64,000 nucleotides of DNA from Aminobacter carboxidus (GCF_014863355.1 NZ_JACZEP010000002.1:682001-746000), one strand, 5' to 3'. Positions 35,305 through 43,802 are shown, counted from the stretch's first letter. Made by a program: numbers and translations. The notes: generated by a model not told the origin, from the letters alone.

Positions 35305-36189
35305 ATGAAGCGTTCAATCGCCGTTGTTGGAACCGGCCGCATGGGCTCTGCTCTTGCCCGTGCCCTGCTGGCAAAGGGCCATCGCGTCACGGTCTGGAAC
35401 CGGACAAAGGAAAAGGCCGAGCCGCTGGCCCTTTTAGGCGCAAACATTGCGCCTTCGGTGCTGGAAGCGGTGTCTGCCGCCGAAATCATCATCGTCAATG
35501 TCAGCGATTATGCGGCGACGGCAGCCATCCTGCGCGACGCCGACATCACTTCCGTCCTTCGCGGCAAGCTGATCGTCGAGCTGACGTCGGGAACGCCGCA
35601 TGGCGCACGCGCAGCCGCCGAATGGTGGGCCGGGCATGGGGCCAGCTATCTCGATGGCGCCATCATGGCGACGCCTGACTTCATCGGCACCGATGCCGGA
35701 ACGATCCTGGTCTCCGGGCAAGGCCAGGCCTTCCGGGACAATGAGGAGGTCTTTCGCGCCCTGGGCGGCAATGTCCAGCACGTCGGACAAGACCCCGGGC
35801 GTGCGAATGCGCTCGATAGCGCGCTGCTGTCGCTGATGTGGGGCGAACTGTTTGGCGCGCTCAACGCAATTGCCGTGTGTCAGGCCGAAGAGATCGACCT
35901 GGGTGAACTGGGCCGGCAATGGACCGCGACGGCACCTGTCGTCGAGGGGCTTGTATCCGACCTCATCAAGCGCACTCATGCCGGCCGTTTTGCCAGCGAC
36001 GACGAGACGCTGTCGTCGATCTCCGCACATTACGGCGCCTTTCAGCACCTGGTGGAACTGATGGATGCACGCGGGATCGATCGCTCCATCGTTGGCGGCT
36101 ACGACGCCATCTTCCAGCGGGCGATCGCGGCTGGCCAACTGCAAGGCGATTTCGCGGCGCTGTCGCAATTCCTCGGCAAGGCCGCGTAA
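35305..36189 (+). CDS. NAD(P)-dependent beta-hydroxyacid dehydrogenase/imine reductase-like protein
   Basis: 294 aa. The N-terminal Rossmann motif VVGTGRMGSALARALLAKGHRVTVWNRT binds NADP(H) (Asn-Arg-Thr after beta-2). The C-terminal all-helical domain (ALDSALLSLMWGELFGALNA) resembles NADPH-dependent imine/reductive-amination enzymes more than 3-hydroxyisobutyrate dehydrogenase, as the usual catalytic Lys region GxxGxGxxxK is not evident. TATGGAGAGTTGGA precedes the ATG. Probably controlled by the divergent HxlR. Confidence 0.88.
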   Translation: MKRSIAVVGTGRMGSALARALLAKGHRVTVWNRTKEKAEPLALLGANIAPSVLEAVSAAEIIIVNVSDYAATAAILRDADITSVLRGKLIVELTSGTPHGARAAAEWWAGHGASYLDGAIMATPDFIGTDAGTILVSGQGQAFRDNEEVFRALGGNVQHVGQDPGRANALDSALLSLMWGELFGALNAIAVCQAEEIDLGELGRQWTATAPVVEGLVSDLIKRTHAGRFASDDETLSSISAHYGAFQHLVELMDARGIDRSIVGGYDAIFQRAIAAGQLQGDFAALSQFLGKAA

Positions 36190-36204
36190 GAGCAGCGCCA
36201 GGAA

Positions 36205-36261
36205 GGAGGCTGGCCGCGGTGTTGGCCAGCCTCCGGTAAACAGCCAGCCTCCGGCAAACAA
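36205..36261. repeat. Hairpin with a partial direct repeat
   Basis: GGAGGCTGGCC (36205-36215) and GGCCAGCCTCC (36224-36234) form a perfect 11-bp stem with an 8-base loop. GCCAGCCTCCGGTAAACA then recurs as GCCAGCCTCCGGCAAACA. It lies between two co-oriented genes and may attenuate transcription into the second. Confidence 0.75.
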
Positions 36262-36279
36262 TTGATGCAAGGAAATCGA

Positions 36280-36657
36280 ATGTCTCTGACGCTTCTCCTG
36301 GACACCTATTGTGCCGCTTGGTCGACCGAGAGCGCCGAGCAGCGGCGGGTGCTTTTGCTGTCGGTCTGGGCCGAGGGCGCAACATATACGGACCCGTCAG
36401 TCCATGCCGAAGGCGCGGACGAACTGCTTGCGCATATCGCGACAATTCAGGCCAGACATCCCGGCGCCCGCATCCTGCGCAGCAGTGACGTTGATGTTCA
36501 TCATGGCGTCGCGCGCTTCGCCTGGAGGTTCGTGATGCCCGACGGATCGTCGCCATCAGAGGGCCTGGACATAGCTTTCGTCGACCCCGACCAGCAGCTG
36601 ATAACGCGCATCATCGGCTTTTTTGGCGCGCTGAAACCATCCTCGCCCACAAGCTGA
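36280..36657 (+). CDS. SnoaL-like (NTF2-fold) protein
   Basis: 125 aa. LLDTYCAAWSTESAEQRRVLLLSVWAEGATYTDPSVHAEGADELLAHIA is the typical start of the nuclear-transport-factor-2-like fold. The ATG at 36280 is preceded by AAGGAAATCGA. It follows the dehydrogenase gene on the same strand after a hairpin and may share its HxlR control. A role in binding or isomerising a small molecule is possible but not shown. Confidence 0.88.
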   Translation: MSLTLLLDTYCAAWSTESAEQRRVLLLSVWAEGATYTDPSVHAEGADELLAHIATIQARHPGARILRSSDVDVHHGVARFAWRFVMPDGSSPSEGLDIAFVDPDQQLITRIIGFFGALKPSSPTS

Positions 36658-36754
36658 GCCGGCGTCGGAGCTTTGAGGCGCCAAGGCTTGCCGGCCCTTG
36701 ACCAGCTACAGCGGGATTTCGTCGCTTGCGATCGAGCTCGCGAAACGGGCTCCG

Positions 36755-36854
36755 GAGCATTTCCGCTTTTCTTCGAATCGCGGAATCGCTCTATCTTCTT
36801 GTTTTTGCGCAATTCCTAGGGAAAACCGCTACGCACTTTTCCTGGAATTGCTCT
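36755..36854. repeat. 100-bp dispersed rhizobial intergenic repeat
   Basis: The text running from GAGCATTTCCGCTTTTCTTC to CCTGGAATTGCTCT is a repeat I recognise from many Rhizobiales genomes. It has two internal hairpins: one from the GAGCATTTCCGC and GCGGAATCGCTC arms, another from GCAATTCCTAGGGAAAA and TTTTCCTGGAATTGC. It lies between the SnoaL-like gene and the convergent purK. Confidence 0.75.
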
Positions 36855-36869
36855 GGCCTATACCGCCCG

Positions 36870-37952
36870 TCAGCGGCGCGGCAACAGCCGGGTGAAGTGG
36901 CCCATCTTGCGGCCCGGCCGCGCTTCGGCCTTGCCGTAGAGATGGACGGCGACGTCAGGCTCGGCGAGCAGGGCCGGGACCTTGGCGATATCGTCGCCGA
37001 TCAGGTTTTCCATGACGCAGTCGGCGTGGCGGTTGGCGTCGCCGAGCGGCAGGCCGGCAACGGCGCGGATGTGCTGCTCGAACTGCGAGACGACGCAGGC
37101 CGCTTCGGTCCAGTGGCCGGAATTGTGCACGCGCGGCGCCATCTCGTTGACCAGCAGCGAGCCGTCGGCAAGCACGAAGAACTCGACACCGATGACGCCG
37201 ACATAGTCAAGGGCGGCGAGAATCTTGCGTGCCGCGTCGCGCGCGGCTTCAGCGGTTTCGCTGCCGATCGCCGCCGGCAGCGTCGAGGTCGCCAGGATGC
37301 CGTTGCGATGCACGTTCTCGGCCGGGTCGAAGGCGGCGATGCTGCCATCGGTGCCGCGCGCGGCGATGATCGAGATTTCGCGCTCGAAGGCAACGAAGGA
37401 TTCAAGCACCAGCGGCACATTGCCGAGCGAGGCGCAGGCGCCGTCGAAGCCGCCCGTCGTCATGTTGCGGAAGACCATCTGGCCCTTGCCGTCATAACCC
37501 ATGCGGCAGGTCTTGAGCACGCCGCTGCCACCGAAGGCCTTCAGCGCCTCGGCCAGCTCGGCATCGTTTTCCACAGGCCGGAAGTCGGCTGTGGATATCC
37601 CGATGCCGTTCAGGAAGGTCTTTTCGACGAGCCGGTCCTGGGCCACTTCAAGGGCGCGGGCCGGGGGATAGACGGCGACCGTGCGGCCCAGCTGCTCGGC
37701 GGCGACAACCGGCACGTTTTCGAATTCATAGGTGACGACGGCACTGGCGCGCGCCAGCTCGTCGAGAGCTGCCGGGTCGTCATAGGCGGCGACGATCTGG
37801 CGGTTGGCGACCTGGGCTGCCGGGCAGTCGGGCTGCGGCTCCAGAACGACCGTCTGGTAGCCGAGGCGGGCGGCTGCCATGGCCAGCATGCGGCCGAGCT
37901 GGCCGCCGCCGATGATGCCGATGGTGGCGCCGAGAGGCAGCGGGGCGCTCAC
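36870..37952 (-). CDS. purK: 5-(carboxyamino)imidazole ribonucleotide synthase
   Basis: ATP-grasp enzyme of purine synthesis, 360 aa, converting AIR, ATP and bicarbonate to N5-CAIR. Motifs: [51 protein letters not shown] and [14 protein letters not shown]. The GTG start at 37952 overlaps the purE stop (GTGA), so purE and purK are translationally coupled in that order. Confidence 0.95.
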   Translation of the reverse strand: MSAPLPLGATIGIIGGGQLGRMLAMAAARLGYQTVVLEPQPDCPAAQVANRQIVAAYDDPAALDELARASAVVTYEFENVPVVAAEQLGRTVAVYPPARALEVAQDRLVEKTFLNGIGISTADFRPVENDAELAEALKAFGGSGVLKTCRMGYDGKGQMVFRNMTTGGFDGACASLGNVPLVLESFVAFEREISIIAARGTDGSIAAFDPAENVHRNGILATSTLPAAIGSETAEAARDAARKILAALDYVGVIGVEFFVLADGSLLVNEMAPRVHNSGHWTEAACVVSQFEQHIRAVAGLPLGDANRHADCVMENLIGDDIAKVPALLAEPDVAVHLYGKAEARPGRKMGHFTRLLPRR

Positions 37953-38446
37953 GCGTCGTCCGTCGGCTGTTCGGCGACCCTGGCGGTCTGGGTGGCGCGC
38001 CATTCGTCGAGCCTTGCGGCAAGCGCGTCGTCGGAAAGGGCAAGCACGGCTGCGGCAAGCAGCGCCGCGTTGGCCGCACCGGCCTTGCCGATGGCCAGTG
38101 TGCCGACAGGAATGCCGGCCGGCATCTGGACGATGGAGAGCAGCGAATCCTGGCCCGACAGCGCCTTCGATTCGACCGGCACGCCGAACACCGGCAACGG
38201 GGTCATCGCCGCCGTCATGCCGGGAAGATGGGCAGCACCGCCGGCGCCGGCGATGATGACACGGAAGCCGGCTGATTTGGCGCCCTTGGCGAATTCGTAA
38301 AGACGGTCAGGCGTGCGGTGGGCCGAGACGATGCGCGCCTCATGAGCGATGCCGAGCACTTCGAGCAATTCGGCGGCATGACGCATGGTCGCCCAGTCGG
38401 ACTGGCTCCCCATGATGATGGCGACGTCGACCCTGTCTTTGCTCAC
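37949..38446 (-). CDS. purE: 5-(carboxyamino)imidazole ribonucleotide mutase
   Basis: Converts N5-CAIR to CAIR, 165 aa. [37 protein letters not shown] and [18 protein letters not shown] are class I PurE motifs. GTG at 38446 ([13 protein letters not shown]) follows AGGGG at 9-bp spacing; a GTG three codons earlier is also possible. First gene of the purEK operon. Confidence 0.95.
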   Translation of the reverse strand: MSKDRVDVAIIMGSQSDWATMRHAAELLEVLGIAHEARIVSAHRTPDRLYEFAKGAKSAGFRVIIAGAGGAAHLPGMTAAMTPLPVFGVPVESKALSGQDSLLSIVQMPAGIPVGTLAIGKAGAANAALLAAAVLALSDDALAARLDEWRATQTARVAEQPTDDA

Positions 38447-38530
38447 GCGCGGCACCCCTGCTTGATAAGCCTGCGCTTAACCGAAATGCGCTGCCATCGC
38501 AACCAAAGGCCATCCGAAAATGGCGGTTTG

Positions 38531-38734
38531 TCAGGCGATGATGTCGGGGATGATGCGGTCTTCGATCTGGGTGATCTTGTCCTTGAGCACCAGCTTCTTT
38601 TTCTTCATCCGCTGGATCTGCAACGTATCGCAGCCCATGGCGATCATCGCGTTGATCGCCGAATCGAAATCGGCATGGTCCTGCTTCAAGCGTGCAAACT
38701 CGAGACGAATCTCGGCCTGTTCCTGTTCCGACAT
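38531..38734 (-). CDS. DUF465 (YdcH-like) small coiled-coil protein
   Basis: 67 aa: EIRLEFARLKQDHADFDSAI, then the family signature QIQRMKKKKLVLKDKITQIE. The ATG at 38734 lacks a good ribosome-binding site; a GTG seven codons upstream (SLQTVDMSEQ) is an alternative. It is divergent from a second DUF465 gene 238 bp away. Function unknown. Confidence 0.88.
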   Translation of the reverse strand: MSEQEQAEIRLEFARLKQDHADFDSAINAMIAMGCDTLQIQRMKKKKLVLKDKITQIEDRIIPDIIA

Positions 38735-38972
38735 GTCTACCGTCTGCAAACTCACTGGCGCACCCGGGGCGCTCCTAAGGCGGGGTCGGCGACTCCTTGT
38801 CACCGGCGCGAAGCCCTTATCACATTTCGCGCTGTCAGGAAATGCTACCACACTTTATTCGACATCGCCGATCGAGGGTGGCAGACTGTCATGGTTCCGT
38901 CACAGAGCACTGTCTGCGGTGGGCAGGGCTGTGCCCGGGGCATCGAGGAAACCATGAAAGGGAGAACCAATC

Positions 38973-39155
38973 ATGTCTCTTGCTTCCCATCTTGAAGAAC
39001 TCCAGCGCAAACATGGTGACGTCGAGCGACAGCTCGGCGAAGCAATGAATCATCCATCCATGGACGACCTGCAAATCGTAGCGCTGAAGCGTCGCAAGCT
39101 GGCTCTCAAGGACGAGATTGAAAAGCTGAGAGGCGACGATCCGACCCAGCACTAG
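38973..39155 (+). CDS. DUF465 (YdcH-like) small coiled-coil protein, paralogue
   Basis: 60 aa: SLASHLEELQRKHGDVERQL and VALKRRKLALKDEIEKLRGD, clearly related to the protein at 38531-38734. GAAAGGGAGAACC precedes the ATG. The divergent pair shares a 238-bp upstream region with no other gene, possibly with common regulation. Function unknown. Confidence 0.9.
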   Translation: MSLASHLEELQRKHGDVERQLGEAMNHPSMDDLQIVALKRRKLALKDEIEKLRGDDPTQH

Positions 39156-39209
39156 GCGACGATCGCGATCTCTTCATAAGGCCCCATGACTGAGGCAAGG
39201 GCCCGACAG

Positions 39210-39236
39210 CCGGCGGCGAAACAACATCGCCGCCGG
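39210..39236. terminator. Hairpin after the DUF465 gene
   Basis: CCGGCGGCGA-AACAACA-TCGCCGCCGG, perfect 10-bp stem, 55 bp past the stop. No strong T-run follows, so termination efficiency is uncertain. The rest of 39237-39424 holds nothing recognisable. Confidence 0.45.
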
Positions 39237-39424
39237 GACAGGGTGTTGTTTATCAGCCAAACCAGCGCATCATAAAGCCAGGCGCCGTGCAGCGCGGCTG
39301 GTGGATTTGCCATGCTGGCATGGGCGCTGACGCTGCGATCCGCAGTGTCTTTGGCCTGCAATAATCGTGGGTCTGCTGCAACAGTGGAAATCTCTGCCGT
39401 TGCAGCTGGACTTTTTCCGCCGCC

Positions 39425-39688
39425 TCAGGCGTCCCAGAACTGGTCGAGCCAGATGTTGAGCTTGCGAAAGCCGCCGACGCTGACCGCATAGACGCGGCGC
39501 GTGCCTTCGGCGCGGGCGCTGACGAGCCCGGCATCGAGCAGCACCTTGAGATGCTGCGATACCGCCGGGCGCGAAACCGGCAGGCCCGCGGCGAGCTCGC
39601 TGACGGTCTTGGGGCCACGCCGCAATTCTTCCAGCAGATGGCGCCGGTTGGCATCCGATATGGCGAGGAAGGGCGCGTCTGTTGTCAT
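39425..39688 (-). CDS. ArsR-family transcriptional regulator
   Basis: Winged-helix regulator of 87 aa: AISDANRRHLLEELRRGPKTVSELAAGLPVSRPAVSQHLKVLLDAGLVSARAEGTRRVYAVS. No metal-binding cysteines. The start at 39688 (TTDAPFLAI) is preferred over a longer open frame. It follows the MFS transporter gene on the same strand by 83 bp. A structural target is not obvious. Confidence 0.9.
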   Translation of the reverse strand: MTTDAPFLAISDANRRHLLEELRRGPKTVSELAAGLPVSRPAVSQHLKVLLDAGLVSARAEGTRRVYAVSVGGFRKLNIWLDQFWDA

Positions 39689-39771
39689 GGCCCATTTGTG
39701 CCGCAACATCAGCCAAATCTCAACTACCGGTCGTAAAGCAGGTGCCGGGCTGCCCAGCACTGCGTTGCCCG

Positions 39772-41013
39772 TCAGGCGGCATCCTCGTGGCGGGGGTCGA
39801 GCCTGAGCGACTCAGGCGTCGCTGAGCGGTCGGCCGGCTGGGTCTTGAAGGCCTCGCGATCCTCGATCGGCACCGGCGCGCGGCGCTTGATGCGCAGCGC
39901 GGTGTAGCCGGCGAGCATGAAATGCGCTGCGGCGGTGGCGAGGAACAGCGCCTCGGGCCGCATCACATCCATCAGGCCGGCGCCCAACATCGGCCCGACC
40001 ATGGTGCCGAAACCGTAAAGCAGCAAAAGCCCGCCTGAAACCTTGACGAAGTCCTCCGGCTTGGCGTGGTCGTTGGCATGCGCCACCGCCAGCGAATAAA
40101 GCGTGTAGGCAAAGGCGCCGTAGCAGGCGGTCATGGCGATGACGAAGACGCCGGAGCGCGGCGCGACAAGGAAGATCAGCACGGCGGCGATCGCCGAGGC
40201 CAGCGAGGCGCCGATCAGCACGTAGCGGCGGTCGGTGCGGTCGGAGATCTTGCCGACCGGGATCTGCAGCGCGGCACCGGCGACCACCACCAGGCTCATC
40301 ATCAGCGCGATCTCGGGCGTCGAGATGCCGACGCGCGCGCCATAGACCGCGCCCAGCGTGCCCCAGTCGCCATTGGCGACGCCGATGAGGAAACAGGCGA
40401 CCGAGGCGACAGGGGAGTTGGCGTAAAGGCCCTTGATGTCGAGCGAGACGTCCTGCAGCGGCTTGGGGTGGGCAGCGCTGGAGACGGCGGTCGGAATCAG
40501 CGACAGGCAAAACAAGATGCCTGTGACCATGAACAGCGACGAGCTGGTGACGTCGCCGCCGGCGACCATCATCTGGCCGGCCATGATCGAGGCATAGGTG
40601 ACCATCATGTAGAGGCCAAAGACGGTGCCGCGGTTTTCGTTGGTGGCGCGCTCGTTGAGCCAGCTCTCGATGACCATGAAGGCGCCGGCCATGGCAAAGC
40701 CGGTGAAGGCGCGCAGCGCGATCCAGACATATTCGTTGACGATCAGGCCGGTCAGCAGCGCGATGATCGCCGCCGACGCGGCAAAGGTACCGAAGGCGCG
40801 GACATGGCCGGCGCGGCGCACGACACGCGGGGCGAAATAACAGCCGGCAACAAATCCGCCGGCCCAGGCGGTGCCCATCAGGCCGAGTGCGGTGGTCGAA
40901 AAACCTTCTTCCTGGCCGCGCAGCGGCAGCAGCAGGCCATGCAGGCCAGAGGCGGCGAGCAGGAAGGCGGTGCCGCGCAGCAAAGACAGGATCGGCCGGT
41001 AGGTTGCGAGCAT
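39772..41013 (-). CDS. MFS transporter
   Basis: Inner-membrane secondary transporter, 413 aa with about 12 transmembrane segments. The loop 2-3 motif is GYCFAPRVVRRAGHVRAFGT-like (CYFAPRVVRRAGHVR), and PVGKISDRTDRRYVLIGASL marks the loop between helices 8 and 9. It resembles the YcaD-like group. An in-frame GTG five codons upstream is possible. Substrate unknown. Confidence 0.9.
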   Translation of the reverse strand: MLATYRPILSLLRGTAFLLAASGLHGLLLPLRGQEEGFSTTALGLMGTAWAGGFVAGCYFAPRVVRRAGHVRAFGTFAASAAIIALLTGLIVNEYVWIALRAFTGFAMAGAFMVIESWLNERATNENRGTVFGLYMMVTYASIMAGQMMVAGGDVTSSSLFMVTGILFCLSLIPTAVSSAAHPKPLQDVSLDIKGLYANSPVASVACFLIGVANGDWGTLGAVYGARVGISTPEIALMMSLVVVAGAALQIPVGKISDRTDRRYVLIGASLASAIAAVLIFLVAPRSGVFVIAMTACYGAFAYTLYSLAVAHANDHAKPEDFVKVSGGLLLLYGFGTMVGPMLGAGLMDVMRPEALFLATAAAHFMLAGYTALRIKRRAPVPIEDREAFKTQPADRSATPESLRLDPRHEDAA

Positions 41014-41090
41014 CAGGTGTCCCACCACGAATCAATTAGCGCCTGTAGGTGATGATAGCCTCTTTGGGGCTTATCGGTGGCGCGTGAGCG

Positions 41091-41285
41091 TCAGCCGCGC
41101 TTGAACAGCGCTTCGGCGGCCGATTTGGTCGAGCCCTTGGCGGCAAGTTCGGCCTCGAGCCGCACGATTTCGGCGCGCAGGGCAAGGATGCGCTCGTTCA
41201 GTTCGCCGACCGACAGCAAAGACAGGTCCTGGCCGATCTCGTGGACGGTCTTTTTCTTTTTCGGCTCGTCGTCGAACAGCGCCAT
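41091..41285 (-). CDS. DUF1192-domain protein
   Basis: 64-aa protein typical of Rhizobiales: ALFDDEPKKKKTVHEIGQDL, then SVGELNERILALRAEIVRLE and a short tail. GGAGGAAAGCGAG precedes the ATG at 41285. Mainly coiled coil. Function unknown. It is divergent from the quinone oxidoreductase gene. Confidence 0.92.
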   Translation of the reverse strand: MALFDDEPKKKKTVHEIGQDLSLLSVGELNERILALRAEIVRLEAELAAKGSTKSAAEALFKRG

Positions 41286-41300
41286 CTCGCTTTCCTCCAT

Positions 41301-41436
41301 GTCAGACAGGGGTTTGGTCAGACAGGCGTTTGCCTGATTTGCCAATCAGAATACATAGTGCGGCCAACGGCATGTAAAGTCCGGCACATGCAAAGTCCGG
41401 GACATGTAAAGTCGGACATGGAACGTCCGGGAGATG
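41301..41436. repeat. Two unrelated 16-bp tandem repeats in one promoter gap
   Basis: GTCAGACAGGGGTTTG occurs twice head to tail at 41301-41332 (one mismatch). CATGTAAAGTCCGGCA occurs about four times at 41371-41436 in degenerate form (16, 16, 14 and 16 bp). Both fill the space between DUF1192 and the divergent quinone oxidoreductase, so they could influence promoter spacing. Confidence 0.85.
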
Positions 41437-41461
41437 CCGGACCAGCGGAGACCGAAAAGAC

Positions 41462-42466
41462 ATGGCCACCAGACTTCCCGACAAGATGCTTGCGGTGGCG
41501 ATCTCGCAGCCGGGCGGGCCGCGCGTGCTCAAGGCGGAAAAGCGCGACCTGCCGGAATTGGGCACAGGCGAGATCCTGATCAGGGTGCATGCAGCAGGCG
41601 TCAACCGGCCCGACGTGCAGCAGCGCAAGGGCGCCTACCCCGCGCCGCCTGGCGCCTCCGACCTGCCCGGGCTTGAAGTGTCGGGCGAGGTGGCAGCCCT
41701 TGGCGCAGGTGTTGCGCGTTGGCGGCTTGGCGACGCGGTCTGCGCGCTGACGCCGGGCGGCGGTTATGCCGAATACGCCAGGGTGCACGAAACCAACGCG
41801 CTGCCGCTGCCCACAGGCTTCACCTTCACCGAAGCAGCGGCGGTGCCGGAAACCTTCTTCACCGTCTGGCACAATGTGTTTGAGCGCGGCGCGCTCAAGC
41901 CGGGCGAAACGCTTCTGGTGCATGGCGGCTCGTCGGGCATCGGCACCACAGCGATCCAGCTCGCCTCGGCCTTCGGCGCCTATGTCATTGCCACCGCCGG
42001 CTCCGCCGACAAATGTGCTGCCTGCCTCAAGCTCGGGGCCGACCGCGCCATCAACTACAAGTCGGAGGATTTCGTTCAGGCGGTGAAAGACGCCACCGAC
42101 GGCAAGGGCGCCAATGTCATCTTGGACATGGTCGGCGGCGACTATGTCGGCCGCAACTACCATGCCGCAGCGGTCGACGGCCGCATCGTCCAGATCGCGA
42201 CGCAAGGCGGGGCGGTGGCGAGTGCCGACTTCTCCAAGCTGATGGTCAAGCGGCTGACCCATACCGGCTCGACGCTCAGGCCACGCACCACCGAGTTCAA
42301 GGGCGCGATCGCCGCCGCCCTCGAAGCCCAGGTCTGGCCGCTGCTCGCTGTCCGCCGCGTCGCGCCCGTGATGGACATGATCTTCCCGCTCAAGGAAGCC
42401 TGGCGCGCGCATGAGCGCATGGAAGAGGGCGAACACATCGGCAAGATCGTGCTGGATGTGGGGTGA
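41462..42466 (+). CDS. NAD(P)H-quinone oxidoreductase (PIG3/zeta-crystallin type)
   Basis: Zinc-free medium-chain reductase, 334 aa. RVHAAGVNRPDVQQRKGAYPAPPGASDLPGLEVSGEV is the catalytic-domain signature, and LVHGGSSGIGTTAIQLASAFGA is the NADPH-binding loop. It reduces quinones in the cytoplasm. In other Rhizobiales it is often close to the DUF1013 (TrcR) gene; here these are 13 kb apart, which frames the accessory region. Confidence 0.94.
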   Translation: MATRLPDKMLAVAISQPGGPRVLKAEKRDLPELGTGEILIRVHAAGVNRPDVQQRKGAYPAPPGASDLPGLEVSGEVAALGAGVARWRLGDAVCALTPGGGYAEYARVHETNALPLPTGFTFTEAAAVPETFFTVWHNVFERGALKPGETLLVHGGSSGIGTTAIQLASAFGAYVIATAGSADKCAACLKLGADRAINYKSEDFVQAVKDATDGKGANVILDMVGGDYVGRNYHAAAVDGRIVQIATQGGAVASADFSKLMVKRLTHTGSTLRPRTTEFKGAIAAALEAQVWPLLAVRRVAPVMDMIFPLKEAWRAHERMEEGEHIGKIVLDVG

Positions 42467-42472
42467 GGGGTT

Positions 42473-42600
42473 TCGTCCGGCCGGTGCCGCGAGTTTCTGG
42501 CTCCAGCGGCCCATCAACTGCTCGTAGCCGGCGCGTCCATCGCGTCTCAGACGCGGCCGTTCCTCAATGGGTTGAAAACCGAACGGCTTGGACCGCTCCG
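42473..42600 (-). pseudogene. Possible remnant of a class I methyltransferase N terminus
   Basis: On the minus strand the frame reads GFQPIEERPRLRRDGRAGYE then QLMGRWSQKLAAPAG. The YxxxMGRWSxxLA pattern is how SAM-dependent methyltransferases such as the one at 59724-60527 begin. No methyltransferase body follows. It may mark a breakpoint where the accessory region joined. Short, so low confidence. Confidence 0.35.
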
Positions 42601-42634
42601 CTGCACCATAGGCGGGCGTCGAGCTAGTGATTTG

Positions 42635-42647
42635 ATCGATAGTCGAT
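42635..42647. promoter_or_regulatory. Candidate LysR-type operator before the demethylase gene
   Basis: ATCGA-TAG-TCGAT dyad 88 bp before the demethylase start in an AT-rich stretch, a fitting place for the NodD-like regulator encoded downstream. Symmetry and position only. Confidence 0.35.
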
Positions 42648-42734
42648 ATTTGGATTCACGATTTCAATAAAAGCGTCTCAAGTGACACTCTTTGGCTCAG
42701 GACCTATCCACAAATCAGAGCCAGAGAAGAGTCC

Positions 42735-43751
42735 ATGCCCTTTATCAGAAACACTTGGTACGCAGCAGCTTGGTCGAAAGAAATAAACCGGCAGATGCTG
42801 GCACGTACGATCGCCAATGAAAAGATCGTCTTTTATCGTACCGAAGCCGGTGGTGTCGCCGCAATCGAAGATCGTTGTCCGCACCGTTTTGTTCCACTTC
42901 ATCTTGGCAAGCTTGAAGGTGATATTGTCGAGTGCGCTTATCACGGACTCTGCTTCGATCCGTCCGGCGCTTGCACGCTCAACCCGCACGGAGATGGTAA
43001 GATCCCGCGCGCGGCTCGAGTGAAAAGTTACAAGGTTGTCGAGAAGTACAACGTGGCTTGGCTTTGGCTCGGCGAGGCCGAGTTGGCCGATGAAGGCCTA
43101 ATCGCTGACTTCAGCGTCATGACAGACCCGAGGTTTTGCACGGTCAGCAGCTATCTTCACGTCAAGGCGGGTTACCAGCTCATTTCCGATAACCTTCTCG
43201 ATCTTAGCCATGGTCAGTATATCCATCCCATGTTCAAGAATGCGGAGGGACCGCCACACTTCGAACCGGAAAAGAACCCATCGGACAACGAAGTCTGGGC
43301 ACGCTTCTCGCGGCCGAACCAATACCCAAACAAGTACTTCCAGATGCTCGGCTATCCGGCGGATCGGCGCGGCGACCATCGCAACTTCATGCGTTGGTCG
43401 ACGCCATCACTGCTGCTCCTCGACGTTGGCATGACTGGCGTTGGCCGGCCTGTCGAAGAGGGGCTATCAATCCCCACGTCACACCTGCTCACCCCTGAAA
43501 CGGACCTTACCACTCACTATTTCTGGGCCATGTCGCGTGACTTCCGCCAGGACGAAGCAGCGTTGAGTGAGGAGCTCTTGCGGGTTGGGGTGGCGGTCTT
43601 TGACGACGAAGACAAGCCGGTCATCGAGGCTCAACAGATTGCGATCGACACCAGCGAACTGATGGCGCTCAATCCCGTCTTGCTGCAAACCGATGGGCCG
43701 GCTGTCAGAGCTCGGCGTATCGTCGACGCCAAGCTGCAAGCGGAGCGCTAG
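42735..43751 (+). CDS. Rieske O-demethylase oxygenase, DdmC/VanA type
   Basis: Aromatic-ring-type Rieske non-haem iron oxygenase, 338 aa. The Rieske cluster is CPH at 48-50 and CAYH at 67-70. The iron site is N153, D156, H159 and H164, one residue off the numbering of dicamba demethylase DdmC (as I recall it). The context CPHRFVPL...NPHGDGKIPRA is closer to DdmC than to vanillate demethylase VanA. It removes a methyl group from a methoxy substrate as formaldehyde and takes electrons from the VanB-like reductase at 44952. Base composition is clearly AT-richer than the neighbours. The substrate is unknown. Confidence 0.92.
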   Translation: MPFIRNTWYAAAWSKEINRQMLARTIANEKIVFYRTEAGGVAAIEDRCPHRFVPLHLGKLEGDIVECAYHGLCFDPSGACTLNPHGDGKIPRAARVKSYKVVEKYNVAWLWLGEAELADEGLIADFSVMTDPRFCTVSSYLHVKAGYQLISDNLLDLSHGQYIHPMFKNAEGPPHFEPEKNPSDNEVWARFSRPNQYPNKYFQMLGYPADRRGDHRNFMRWSTPSLLLLDVGMTGVGRPVEEGLSIPTSHLLTPETDLTTHYFWAMSRDFRQDEAALSEELLRVGVAVFDDEDKPVIEAQQIAIDTSELMALNPVLLQTDGPAVRARRIVDAKLQAER

Positions 43752-43767
43752 CATTTTGACCCTTAGA

Positions 43768-43802
43768 GCGCCCCGGAAAGAGCAACGTCTCGTCCGGGGC
43801 GC
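43768..43802 (+). terminator. Hairpin after the demethylase gene
   Basis: GCGCCCCGG and CCGGGGCGC pair perfectly around a 17-base loop, 16 bp after the stop. No T-run follows, so it may attenuate or stabilise rather than fully terminate. Confidence 0.6.

Noticed and set aside
36726-38300. 524-codon plus-strand frame opposite purK and purE
   Set aside because: purK and purE motifs are complete on the minus strand; the shadow has no domain.
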